Of a stretch of DNA of 64,000 bases, positions 9,313-17,756 are shown piece by piece. The position numbers and the translations under genes were made by a program. Source of the DNA: CAVRQM01 sp963838805 (lineage in GTDB: Bacteria > Pseudomonadota > Alphaproteobacteria > Acetobacterales > Acetobacteraceae); the NCBI GenBank assembly GCA_963838805.1, contig CAWISK010000006.1:473566-537565 (forward strand). The letters are read 5' to 3'. Numbering within the stretch: position 1 is the first letter of the stretch; every line of letters starts with the position of its first letter. The notes beneath the pieces are model-generated. The model was not told the origin of the DNA. It was given only the letters and a program-made list of their open reading frames with translations, and did not search any database.

Positions 9313-9822
9313 TTATCGTGGTGCCGGACTGTGCAACCTCGTGTCCAGCGCGAACCGCTCCTGCGATCTGAGGATATAGGCCCCGGCTGCCGTCGCGCCG
9401 ACGAAGATCAGGTTCCAGCTATGTGTCGAGACCGCGCTGCCAATCAGGACGAATTTGTGCCGGGAGAGCAGGGCATCACCGAAAGCCTGCTGGCCGGCAC
9501 TCGGAATGCCGGGCCGGAGCCAACCGGGGTTGGGGATATCGGTCGGGTCCACGACGTGAACGCTGGAGGGCTCGATGATGGTGGTCGCTGTCAGTACATG
9601 CGCGATCGTATCCAGCGCCTTGAAGCCCTTGTGCACCGCGACTTCGAGGATCGCCGTGGCCGGATCGATCGAGCAATAGACCGCACGCACGCCCCGGCTG
9701 TTCCAGCGGCCGCCCACCCGGTAAGCGCCCTCGCCGCTGTCCCAGGTCTCGCCGAAAATGGCCGGATCGAGCCGCCATGCCACCAAATCGCTGCCGCCCA
9801 GAGGCGGCGGAAGCGGCGTCAC
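9313..9822 (-). CDS. RES-domain toxin of a Xre-RES toxin-antitoxin pair
   Basis: 169-residue RES protein. The family core is clear: 'LVAWRLDPAIFGE', 'GEGAYRVGGRWNSRGVRAVY' (with the R-x-W and conserved Tyr) and 'PATAILEVAVHKGF', giving the Arg, Glu and Ser region that names the family. Characterised RES toxins degrade or modify cellular NAD+ and arrest growth; that activity is assigned from the family, not shown here. It starts four bases inside the end of the antitoxin frame, the usual translational coupling, and lies downstream of it in one operon. Confidence 0.85.
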   Translation of the reverse strand: MTPLPPPLGGSDLVAWRLDPAIFGETWDSGEGAYRVGGRWNSRGVRAVYCSIDPATAILEVAVHKGFKALDTIAHVLTATTIIEPSSVHVVDPTDIPNPGWLRPGIPSAGQQAFGDALLSRHKFVLIGSAVSTHSWNLIFVGATAAGAYILRSQERFALDTRLHSPAPR

Positions 9823-10305
9823 ACGTACACGCCATATTCGAGTTGCGTGAGGAAGTCCTCAACGATCTCGACACCCGCTGGCGTTGCCAGAAGGTCGATC
9901 GGGCGCCGCTGGTCCAGGCCGATCGCCGGCTGCTCCAGCCATTGCTCCGCCTCCTTCTGCGAGCCGAACACGGTCGTTGCTTTCGCGAGAATTTCGGCGA
10001 ATTTCCAGGTCCGCCCGCTCTGGTCCTGGCTGAGGGGCTTCGCCGGATCCTCGCTATGCCGCTGGAAGGTGCGCAGACTCATTCCCACCGCCTTTTCGAG
10101 CGAGGCGGATTTGGGAAGTACAACGAAGACTCGCGATGAGGTGCTGCAAGGCTTGGCCAGGCAGACCCTGAAGCAGCATCTCATGAGCATCGAGGCGGCC
10201 CTTCAGCCTGTGCCGAAGAACGCGCGTGCCGCCGAGCAGAGTCGTGACATGCAAAAGCTCCGCTGCCTCGCTCGGCGGCGATTCGCGGCCACTCGAAGAG
10301 GTCAT
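9819..10305 (-). CDS. Xre/MbcA/ParS-type antitoxin (frame break)
   Basis: Partner of the RES toxin. The C-terminal half has the toxin-binding domain: 'VGMSLRTFQRH', 'SGRTWKFAEILAKATTVFG', 'AEQWLEQPAIGLDQRRPIDL' and the typical last residues EYGVY. The N-terminal helical part ('MTSSSGRESPPSEAAELLHV', 'HEMLLQGLPGQALQHLIA') lies in another frame; reading through near 10130 needs removal of one base between 'LQHLIA' and 'VFVVLPKSASLEKA'. Corrected size is about 161 residues, normal for the family. A perfect 11-base inverted repeat sits just upstream (10316-10346), suggesting autoregulation. Confidence 0.8.
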
Positions 10306-10315
10306 GCATGCTCCT

Positions 10316-10346
10316 GTCATCTGTCACTTGCAATATGACAGATGAC
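10316..10346 (-). promoter_or_regulatory. inverted-repeat operator of the Xre-RES operon
   Basis: GTCATCTGTCA (10316-10326) and TGACAGATGAC (10336-10346) are perfect reverse complements separated by nine bases. The site begins 11 bases upstream of the antitoxin ATG (10305, minus strand) and overlaps where its promoter should be. Antitoxins of this family often repress their own operon by binding such palindromes; binding here is inferred. Confidence 0.65.
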
Positions 10347-10411
10347 GCAGCCGCTTCAAGAGCGGCGGCCGGCCAACGCTCGCTATCAGCCCTTCAACGC
10401 CCGTCGTCGGC

Positions 10412-12205
10412 CTACTCCGCCACGGCCGGAACCACCTCCACCAGCCGCCCCGGCGGCCGCTCGAACCGCAACTGCCGGTCGTGGTGGCTGGCCACCGCCG
10501 GGCGATGCGCGATCGAGACGATCGTGGTGGCGGGCAGGCGCCGCTTCAGCACCTCGTAGATCTCCGCCTCGGATTCCGGATCGAGATTGGCGGTGGCCTC
10601 GTCCAGGAACAGCCAGTCCGGGCGCGCCAGCAGCGCGCGGGCGATGGCCACGCGCTGCAACTCGCCGCCGGAGAGGCGTTGCGTCCAATCGTCCTCGTCG
10701 TCCAGCCGCGATGCCAGATGGCCCAGCCCGCAATCCTGCAAGGCGGCGCACACCTCGTCGTCCCCGTGCGCGAACTCGTCGTACGGGTAGGTCAGCGCGT
10801 GGCGCAGCGAACCCAGCGGCACATAGGCGCGCTGCGGCAGGAACAGTGCGCGGCCACGAGCGCGCTGCACATGGCCTGTGCCGAACGGCCAGATACCGGC
10901 CAACGCCCGGAACAGCGTCGATTTGCCGCTGCCCGAACGGCCGGAGATCACGACCGAGCGGCCCGGCTCCAGACGCAGATCGCCATGCGCCAGCAGCACC
11001 TCGCCCGACGGCAGCGCGATGGTGGCATCGTGCAGCGCGTAGCTGTCGCCCAGCTCGCCCTCGGCGGTGATGCCGCTGCCCGCGGCGGCGCGTGCGGCCT
11101 CGATCGCGCGCTGGAAGGTGGCAAGACGCTCGACGGTCGCGCGCCAGGTGGCGAGGTCGGCGTAGTTGTTGACCAGCCACGACATCGCCCCCTGCACCTG
11201 CCCGAACGCATCGGCGACCTGGGTGATGAAGCCCAGCGGCATCTTGCCGAAAAAATATCGGGGCGCCGCAACAACGATCGGGAAGATGCCGGCGACCTGC
11301 CCATAGCCGCTGGTCAGCGCGTTCAGGTACACGAACCGACGCATCAGCAGCCACCAATTCTCGACGATGGCCGCGAAGCGGTTGCGCAGATTGCCCTTCT
11401 CCTGAGCCTCGCCGCCGTAGAGTGCCACGCTCTCGGTGTTCTCGCGCAGCCGCATCAGGCCGAAACGGAAATCCGCCTCGACCCTCTGCTTCTGGAAGCT
11501 GAGCACGGCCAGCTTGCGGCCGACCAGATGCGTCAGCACCGTGCCGATGATCGAATAAACCAGCGCCACCCAGACCATGTAGCCGGGAATGGTGAAGCCG
11601 AGCAGCGTGACCGAACCCGACAGAGTCCACAGAATCACCAGGAAGCTGAACAGCTCGACGACGTTGGCCAGCAGATCGACGCCGAGCGACAGGATGCCGC
11701 GCGAGCCGATGATGGGATCGCCGATGAAGTCGCGCAGATCGTCGGCGATGCGCTGGTCCGGGTTGTCGGTGCGCTTGCCCTTGGCATCGCCGCCCGCGAC
11801 CAGGCTGATGCGATAATACGCGCGATCGGCCAGCCACTCGTCGAGAAAGCGCCGGGTCATCCAGCGGCGCCAGCGGATTTGCAGCCATTGCACGATATAC
11901 ACGCGCCAGATCGACAGGCTGATGATGATGACGGCGATGATGATGAAGCCGGGCAGCCACCCGCTCGGCGTCTGCTTCCAGACCAGCAGCAGTTCCAGGA
12001 AGCCGCGCCAGTCCTTGTTCTGCAGCGTGTTGAAGAACTCGCGGTTCCAGTAGTTGAACACCACGTCCATGCCGACCAGCACGAACCGCATGGCGAGGTT
12101 CAGCGCCAGCATCCCGCGCGCGAACCAGCGTTCCTCGGAATTGTAGTACGGCAGCGCCAGGCGCCACACGTCGCGGAAGAACGGTCCAAGTCCGCGCATC
12201 GTCAA
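10412..12205 (-). CDS. SbmA/BacA-like ABC transporter with fused ATPase (YddA type)
   Basis: 597-residue inner-membrane protein: an N-terminal SbmA/BacA-type membrane domain (about residues 1-350, opening 'LPYYNSEERWFARGMLALNL' and 'NYWNREFFNTLQNKDWRGFL') fused to a C-terminal ATPase. Walker A is 'SGRSGSGKSTLFRALAG', the signature is 'LSGGELQRVAIARALL' and Walker B is 'DWLFLDEATANLDPESE'. Related proteins import peptides, bleomycin or corrinoid-like compounds, or work in fatty-acid/vitamin B12 movement; the substrate here cannot be told. The start ATG at 12205 matches the family N-terminus. It stands alone and ends about 107 bases from the Xre-RES operon start. Confidence 0.85.
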   Translation of the reverse strand: MTMRGLGPFFRDVWRLALPYYNSEERWFARGMLALNLAMRFVLVGMDVVFNYWNREFFNTLQNKDWRGFLELLLVWKQTPSGWLPGFIIIAVIIISLSIWRVYIVQWLQIRWRRWMTRRFLDEWLADRAYYRISLVAGGDAKGKRTDNPDQRIADDLRDFIGDPIIGSRGILSLGVDLLANVVELFSFLVILWTLSGSVTLLGFTIPGYMVWVALVYSIIGTVLTHLVGRKLAVLSFQKQRVEADFRFGLMRLRENTESVALYGGEAQEKGNLRNRFAAIVENWWLLMRRFVYLNALTSGYGQVAGIFPIVVAAPRYFFGKMPLGFITQVADAFGQVQGAMSWLVNNYADLATWRATVERLATFQRAIEAARAAAGSGITAEGELGDSYALHDATIALPSGEVLLAHGDLRLEPGRSVVISGRSGSGKSTLFRALAGIWPFGTGHVQRARGRALFLPQRAYVPLGSLRHALTYPYDEFAHGDDEVCAALQDCGLGHLASRLDDEDDWTQRLSGGELQRVAIARALLARPDWLFLDEATANLDPESEAEIYEVLKRRLPATTIVSIAHRPAVASHHDRQLRFERPPGRLVEVVPAVAE

Positions 12206-12269
12206 CTCCGGTCAAGGGTGCGGCCGGTCCCATGCCCGACCGTTGCACGGGCGTCGATCCGCGCCGGCA

Positions 12270-12554
12270 TTAAATCCGCGACACCGCTGCCTGTGGCACG
12301 TCGATCAGCGTCGGGCGGATGCGCAGGCGGATCACGCCGCGCACCCCCTCGGGTGAGACCGGCTTGCCTTTGCGCAGGATGTCGATGCGTCCTGCCTGGG
12401 CCAGCCGGATCGCGGCTTGACGGACAGGGCCGGTCAGCGCCTGCCAGTCCGGCCGCAGGGCGCGCGCAACGTCGTTCGGGCTGATCGAGCCCGTTTCCCC
12501 ACGCAGAGCGGCAAGCCGGAGGATTTCCGCCTCGATGCTGATCGCGTCGGTCAT
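12270..12554 (-). CDS. DUF3253 family protein
   Basis: 94-residue small protein starting at ATG 12554 (MTDAISIEAEILRLAALRG). The compact winged-helix-like pattern 'ISPNDVARALRPDWQALTG', 'VRQAAIRLAQAGRIDILRKG' and a closing 'VRGVIRLRI' matches DUF3253. Such proteins may bind DNA but no function is established. It lies 49 bases downstream of the uracil-DNA glycosylase gene on the same strand; this neighbour pair hints at a shared transcript. The longer open frame upstream is not needed and overlaps the glycosylase. Confidence 0.65.
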   Translation of the reverse strand: MTDAISIEAEILRLAALRGETGSISPNDVARALRPDWQALTGPVRQAAIRLAQAGRIDILRKGKPVSPEGVRGVIRLRIRPTLIDVPQAAVSRI

Positions 12555-12603
12555 GCCCGGATCATGGGCGCCCGTCCGGCCATGCGGCAAGAGCCGCCGT
12601 TGC

Positions 12604-13305
12604 TCAGTCCCGCCCCGCGAGCCGTCGGGCCAGATCCGCCACCACGGCCTCGAACATCGCGGGCGTGAGCCGGCCGGTCGAGGTGTTGTAGCGCGACACA
12701 TGATAGCTGTCGGCCAGTAGCAGCCCATCCGGCAGCCCATGCACGGCACCGTGGCTGAAGCGCACGCGGGCAGGGGGGATGCCGCAGGCTTTCAGCACCG
12801 CCGCATGGGCCAGCACGCCGAGCGCCAGCACGATGCGCAGGCTGGTCATGGCTTGCAGCTCGGCGGCCAGGAACTGGTTGCAGGTCGAAACCTCGCGGGG
12901 CTCGGGCAGATTGGCCGGCGGCACGCAGCGTACCGCGTTGACGATGCGGCAATCGTGCAAGGCGACGCCGTCATCCGGCTCGGCGCGGTAGGTGCCGGAG
13001 GCGAAGCCGAAGCGGATCAGCGTCTGATACAGCAGGATGCCGGCATGATCGCCGGTGAACGGGCGGCCGGTGCGGTTGGCGCCCTTCACGCCCGGCGCCA
13101 TGCCCGCCACCATCAGCCGCGCATCGAACGGCCCGAAGCCCGGGACCGGGCCATTGAACCAGTCGGGATTGGCGGCCCGATTGGCGGCGCGATAGGCGAC
13201 CAGCCGCGGACAGAGGGGGCAGTCATGCGGGGGCGCCATCACTGGCTCCGCCGCCGGCCGGACCATGACGGCGGAGTCCTCAGGCGGCATCGGTCGGGTC
13301 GGCAT
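12604..13305 (-). CDS. uracil-DNA glycosylase, family 5 (UdgB-like)
   Basis: 233-residue base-excision repair enzyme that removes uracil (and some deaminated purines) from DNA. The iron-sulfur Cys pattern starts with 'CPLCPRLVAYR', motif A reads 'MVAGMAPGVKGANRTGRPF', and the motif-3 loop is 'HVSRYNTSTGRLTPAMF', which is the family 5 form of the HPSPLN loop. Motif A lacks the strong catalytic Asp of family 1, as expected for UdgB. Its N-terminus overlaps the end of the upstream NYN-domain gene by about 26 bases; an internal start at ATG 13236 (MAPPHDCPLCPRL) would remove the overlap and may be the true start. Confidence 0.85.
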   Translation of the reverse strand: MPTRPMPPEDSAVMVRPAAEPVMAPPHDCPLCPRLVAYRAANRAANPDWFNGPVPGFGPFDARLMVAGMAPGVKGANRTGRPFTGDHAGILLYQTLIRFGFASGTYRAEPDDGVALHDCRIVNAVRCVPPANLPEPREVSTCNQFLAAELQAMTSLRIVLALGVLAHAAVLKACGIPPARVRFSHGAVHGLPDGLLLADSYHVSRYNTSTGRLTPAMFEAVVADLARRLAGRD

Positions 13306-13888
13306 AGGGCTCGGCCGGGGTCACGCGCGGCGCGCCGCGCGGCGGGCGCGGCTCCGTCTGGCGGCGGGTGAACTCGGGCGCGATCTCGGCCAGTTCCAGG
13401 AACTGGTCGGCCTGCCGGCGCAGATCGTCGGCCACCATCGGCGGGCTGGTGCGCACCGATGAGACGACGGAGACCCGCACGCCGCGCCGCTGCACCGCCT
13501 CGACCAGCCGGCGGAAATCCGAATCGCCGCTGAACAGCACCACATGATCGAGCTTGTCCGACAATTCCAGCATGTCGATTGCAAGCTCGATATCCATGTT
13601 GCCCTTGACCCGCCTGCGCCCCGTGGCGTCGGTGAACTCGCGCGCCGGCTTGGTGACGAGGGTGTAGCCGTTATAGGCCAGCCAGTCGGTCAGCGGCTTC
13701 AACGGCGAGTATTCCTCGGTTTCCAGCACGGCCGCATAGTAGTAGGCACGGATCACCCTGGTTTGCCTGCGGAAATATTCAAGGAGGTTGCGGTAATCGA
13801 CATCGAAGCCGAGATTGCGCGACGCGGAATACAGATTGGCGCCGTCGATGAACAAGGCGGTGCGCTCATCGGCAAGGAAATGCGGCAT
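13280..13888 (-). CDS. NYN domain protein (LabA/DUF88 family)
   Basis: 202-residue PIN-like nuclease-fold protein. The NYN core is 'ERTALFIDGANLYSASRNLG' at residues 8-27, with conserved acidic residues continuing in 'KGNMDIELAIDML' and 'DHVVLFSGDSDFRRLVEAVQ', the four-Asp metal site of the family. The C-terminus is a Pro/Arg-rich tail. LabA-type proteins are thought to act on RNA; the substrate is unknown. The divergent folK-rpoZ-relA block next door is the usual neighbourhood of this gene in alphaproteobacteria. Confidence 0.85.
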   Translation of the reverse strand: MPHFLADERTALFIDGANLYSASRNLGFDVDYRNLLEYFRRQTRVIRAYYYAAVLETEEYSPLKPLTDWLAYNGYTLVTKPAREFTDATGRRRVKGNMDIELAIDMLELSDKLDHVVLFSGDSDFRRLVEAVQRRGVRVSVVSSVRTSPPMVADDLRRQADQFLELAEIAPEFTRRQTEPRPPRGAPRVTPAEPYADPTDAA

Positions 13889-14002
13889 GGACCAGCCCTT
13901 TGATGGATGCGAATGCGGGCCAGATCACGCGGCCCCGATGCCGCGACCCTATAATGCTGTCGCGCCGTTGCCGAAAGGTGAATACGCCGGGCGGTGCGCC
14001 CC

Positions 14003-14491
14003 ATGATCCTGGTGGCCATCGGCGCCAATCTGCCCGGCCCGCATGGCGAGACGCCGCTCGCCACCTGCGAGGCGGCCGTGGCCGCGCTGCGCCGCCTGCC
14101 GGACCTGACTCTGGAGGCGTTGTCGCGCTGGTACCAGACCGCGCCGGTGCCGCCCTCCGGCCAGCCGCCCTACATCAACGGTGTGGCCCGGCTCGGCGGC
14201 CAGGCCGATCCCGCCTGGCTGCTGGGTCGGTTGCAGGCGATCGAGGCGGAGCATGGCCGGATGCGGGGTGCCGCGAACGCGGCGCGCACGCTCGACCTGG
14301 ACATCCTCGCCATCGACGACCTGGTGCGCGATGCCCCCGATCCGGTGCTGCCGCACCCGCGCATGCACGAGCGCGGCTTCGTCCTCTGTCCGCTGGCCGA
14401 CGTGGCCCCGGACTGGACACATCCGCGCCTGCGGCATACCGTCCGCGACCTGATCGCCGCCCTGCCGCCGCAGGGGGTGGCTTTGCTGTGA
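14003..14491 (+). CDS. folK: 2-amino-4-hydroxy-6-hydroxymethyldihydropteridine pyrophosphokinase
   Basis: 162-residue HPPK, transferring pyrophosphate from ATP to hydroxymethyl-dihydropterin in folate synthesis. The family motifs are 'ILVAIGANLPGPHGETPL', 'SRWYQTAPVPPSGQPPYING', 'RTLDLDILAIDDL' (two metal-binding Asp) and 'LPHPRMHERGFVLCPLADVA'. I start at ATG 14003; the GTG at 13994 is a weaker option. Folate enzymes and the H4MPT pathway both draw on the pterin pool, but this copy sits in the housekeeping folK-rpoZ-relA block. Confidence 0.9.
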   Translation: MILVAIGANLPGPHGETPLATCEAAVAALRRLPDLTLEALSRWYQTAPVPPSGQPPYINGVARLGGQADPAWLLGRLQAIEAEHGRMRGAANAARTLDLDILAIDDLVRDAPDPVLPHPRMHERGFVLCPLADVAPDWTHPRLRHTVRDLIAALPPQGVALL

Positions 14492-14573
14492 TGCAGCAAA
14501 GCCTTGCCGTGGCGCGTCCCCGTCGCTATCTTGGCGGTTCATCTCGCATTTGACCGGGTTGGAGTAGGGCCGC

Positions 14574-14981
14574 ATGGCGCGTGTGACCGTCGAGGACTGC
14601 GTTGACAAGGTTCCCAACCGCTTCGAGTTGGTGCTGCTGGCCGCCCAGCGCGCCCGCAACCTGAGCCGCGGCGAGGAGATCACGCTGGACCGCGACGACG
14701 ACAAGAACCCGGTGGTGGCGCTGCGCGAAATCGCCGATGGCACGCTGACCGTCGAGCGCCTGCGCGTCGATCTGATGAAGTCCCTGTCGCGTGCCCCGGA
14801 GCCGGAGCCGGCCGACGAGGAGGTGATGGACCTGATCCCCACCGACCAGAACATCTTCGGCCTGCAGGACATCTCGGCCGAGGAAGAAGCCGCCAGCCTG
14901 CCGGTCGAGGGCGAGGACATGCCGCCCGAAGACATGGAGGCCGCCATCGAGGCGGAGCTCGGCGGCCGCCTCCGCCGCTAG
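14574..14981 (+). CDS. rpoZ: RNA polymerase omega subunit
   Basis: 135-residue subunit that helps fold and assemble RNA polymerase. The conserved N-terminal part is 'MARVTVEDCVDKVPNRFELV', then 'LAAQRARNLSRGEEITLD' and 'KNPVVALREIADGTLTVERL'. The C-terminal extension is long and acidic, as in many alphaproteobacteria. It lies upstream of relA/spoT, the usual partner gene; omega and ppGpp act together in stringent control in other bacteria. Confidence 0.95.
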   Translation: MARVTVEDCVDKVPNRFELVLLAAQRARNLSRGEEITLDRDDDKNPVVALREIADGTLTVERLRVDLMKSLSRAPEPEPADEEVMDLIPTDQNIFGLQDISAEEEAASLPVEGEDMPPEDMEAAIEAELGGRLRR

Positions 14982-14987
14982 GCACCC

Positions 14988-17304
14988 ATGACAGGCGGTC
15001 CGGCCGAGGCGTTCCGGGCGGCACCGCTTCTCCTGCCCGAAGGCACGTCCGGGGCGGTCGCGGCCAATCCCGTGGCAACGGATCCGGGGCGCCGTCCGCC
15101 GACGCGGCCCGGCGTCGTCAGCAGCCTCGATGACCTGATCGCGTCCATGCGCGCGCAGGACGCGAAGGCCGATACGTCGGTGATCGAGCAGGCCTTCGCC
15201 ACCGCCGCCGAGGCGCATCGCGAGCAGAAGCGCGACAACGGCGAGCCCTACATCACGCATCCGCTGGCGGTGGCCGCCATCCTCGCCGGCTACCGTCTGG
15301 ACGTGGCCAGCATCGCCACCGCCCTGCTGCACGACACCGTCGAGGATACCGGGCTGCGTCTGCCGGAGCTGTCGCGCCAGTTCGGCTCCGAAGTGGCCGG
15401 GCTGGTCGATGGTGTCACCAAGCTGACCCAGCTCGAACTGCAATCCGACCGCACCAAGCAGGCGGAGAATTTCCGCAAGCTGGTGCTGGCGATGAGCCGC
15501 GACATCCGCGTGCTGCTGGTCAAGCTCGCCGACCGCCTGCACAACATGCGCACGCTGCATTTCGTCACCGATCCGGAGCGGCGGCGGCGCATCGCCCGCG
15601 AGACGATGGAGATCTACGCGCCGCTGGCCGAGCGCATCGGCATGGACGCGGTCAAGACCGAGTTGCAGACGCTGGCCTTCGCCCAGCTTGAGCCGGAGGC
15701 GTTCGACACCATCCAGGCGCGACTCAACTTCCTGCGCGGCCAGGGAGCCGATGTGATCGACGAGGTGAAGCGCGACCTCGCGCGTGTCTGCACCGAGTTC
15801 GGCGTGCCGGTGGACGAGGTCTCCGGGCGCGAGAAATCGCCCTACTCGATCTGGGAGAAGATGCAGCGCCGCAACGTGCAATTCGAGCAGCTCTCCGACA
15901 TCATGGCGTTCCGCATCCTCGTGCCCACGCGCGAGGCCTGCTACATGGCGCTGGGTGCGGTCCACGCCGCCTTTCCGGTGATCGCCGGGAGGTTCAAGGA
16001 CTACATCTCGACGCCAAAATCGAACGGCTATCAGAGCCTGCACACCGGCGTCACCCTGCGCGAGCCGCGCAACCAGAAGATCGAGGTGCAGATCCGCACG
16101 CCCGACATGCAGGACGTGGCCGAGAACGGCCTGGCCGCGCACTGGTCGTACAAGGAGAACGGCAGCGGTGCGGCCGCGGCGCAGCGTTTCCCCTGGGTGC
16201 AGGATCTGCTGGAGATCCTGGAGAACTCGAGTCCCGACGAGTTCCTGACCAATACCAAGCTGGAACTTTATCAGGACCAGGTGTTCTGCTTCACGCCGAA
16301 GGGGCAGCTGATCCAGTTGCCGCGCGGCGCCACCACGGTCGATTTCGCCTACGCCGTGCATAGCCAGGTCGGCGACACCTGCGTCGGTGCCAAGGTCAAC
16401 GGCCGGCTGATGCCGCTGCGCTACGAATTGCAGAACGGCGATCAGGTCGAGATCATGACCAGCCGCGGCGGCACGCCGTCGCCGCAATGGGAGCGCTTCG
16501 TCGTCACCGGCAAGGCGCGCGCGCGCATCCGCCGCTGGGTGCAGGCGCAGCAGCGCCAGCTGCATCTGGATTCCGGCCGCGCCACCCTCGCCAAGGCGTT
16601 CCGCCAGGAAGGCGTGGACGGCTCGGAGCGGACGCTGGAGCCGGTGCTGAAGGCGCTGAAGCAGGCGTCGCTGCCCGATCTGTACGTCGCGGTCGGCAAC
16701 GGCAATCTGACGTCGCGCGAGGTGGTGGGTGCCGCCTATCCCGAATTGCGGCGCGCCGCGCGCGCCGCGGCTGCTGCCCAATCTCACCCGTCCGGTCTCG
16801 CGACCGGCTACCAGCAACGGCACCGATCTGCCGATCACCGGGCTGGTGCCGGGCGTGCCGATCCATTTCGCCGGCTGCTGCCATCCGCTGCAGGGCGATC
16901 GCATCGTCGGCATCATCACCAATGGCAAGGGTGTCACCATCCACACCCGCGACTGCCCGACGCTGGAGAGCTTCGCCTCGCAGCCGGAGCGGTTTACCGA
17001 GGTGGACTGGGACACCAGCGCCACCGCCCCGCGCGGCAAGGTGGCGGGCGAGCGCGGCACGCCGGGCCATGTCGGGCGCGTCAGCGTCATCGCCGACAAC
17101 GAGCCGGGGGCCCTGGCGGCGATCGCCAATGCGATCAGCAAGCATGAGGGCGCCGTGTCCAACCTGCGCACCCTGCATCGCCAGGCCGATTTCTTCGAGG
17201 TGCTGGTGGATGTCGAGGTTCGCGACCTGCGGCATCTGAGCACGGTGATCGCCGGCCTGCGCGCCGCGAGCGGCATCCGCCAGGTGGAACGGGCGCGCGG
17301 GTGA
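14988..17304 (+). CDS. relA/spoT: bifunctional (p)ppGpp synthetase/hydrolase RelA/SpoT (frame break)
   Basis: Long RSH enzyme making and degrading the alarmone (p)ppGpp. Domains in order: HD hydrolase ('HPLAVAAILAGYRLD', 'TALLHDTVEDTG'), synthetase ('REKSPYSIWEKMQRRNV', 'YISTPKSNGYQSLHTGVTL'), TGS ('TPKGQLIQLPRGATTVDFAY'), a Cys-containing conserved motif ('HFAGCCHPLQGDRIVG') and C-terminal ACT ('VSVIADNEPGALAAIANAIS'). HD catalytic residues and synthetase residues look intact. The frame breaks between about 16750 and 16790, just after 'EVVGAAYPELRRA', by the equivalent of one extra base; the rest continues in the next frame to 17304. As an essential-type gene with both halves conserved this is probably a sequence error. 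Length about 771 residues corrected. Confidence 0.9.
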
Positions 17305-17700
17305 TCATCGGCCTCGGCTCCGACATCTGCGACATCCGCCGCATCGAGGCGGTGATGGAGCGCTACGGCGAGAAGTTCCTGAGCCGCGTGTTCACCGAAA
17401 CCGAACGCGCCCGCGCCGAGCGGCGCAGCGGCACAAACCGCACCGGCACCTACGCCAAGCGTTTCGCCGCGAAGGAGGCGTGCGCGAAGGCGCTGGGCAC
17501 CGGGTTTTCGCAGGGCGTGTTCCATTCCTGCATCGGCGTGGTCAACCGGCCGGGTGGCCAGCCGACGCTGGCGCTGACCGGCGGTGCCGCGGCGCGACTG
17601 GCGGCGATACTGCCGCGAAGGTCGCACCGCGCGGATGGACGTGACGCTGACCGACGAGTATCCGTATGCGTACGCGCAGGTGATCATTTCGGCAGGCTAG
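17301..17700 (+). CDS. acpS: holo-[acyl-carrier-protein] synthase (frame break)
   Basis: Transfers 4'-phosphopantetheine from CoA to acyl carrier protein. The AcpS opening 'IIGLGSDICDIRRIEAVMER' carries the magnesium-binding Asp, and 'YAKRFAAKEACAKALGTGFS' holds the second metal ligand (Glu). The end breaks frame near 17615; after one extra base the normal C-terminus 'RMDVTLTDEYPYAYAQVIIS' is read, ending at 17700. The GTG at 17301 overlaps the relA/spoT stop (GTGA), the conserved coupling. Corrected length about 132 residues, normal for the family. Confidence 0.88.
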
Positions 17701-17708
17701 GCTGGAGA

Positions 17709-17734
17709 AAGGCCAGGGCCGAAACCCGGGCCTT
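17709..17734. terminator. bidirectional terminator-like hairpin
   Basis: AAGGCCAGGG (17709-17718) pairs with CCCGGGCCTT (17725-17734) with one mismatch and a six-base loop. It sits between the convergent acpS and kelch genes and could stop transcription from both sides. There is only a short T-containing tail on the plus side. Confidence 0.5.
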
Positions 17735-17756
17735 CCCGCGTTTAATCAGAGCGACG

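Noticed and set aside
14526..17687. 1053-residue open frame on the minus strand opposite relA/spoT
   Set aside because: It is antisense to a fully recognisable RSH enzyme. High GC leaves long stop-free shadow frames; its composition (His, Arg, Gln, Gly) is typical of them.
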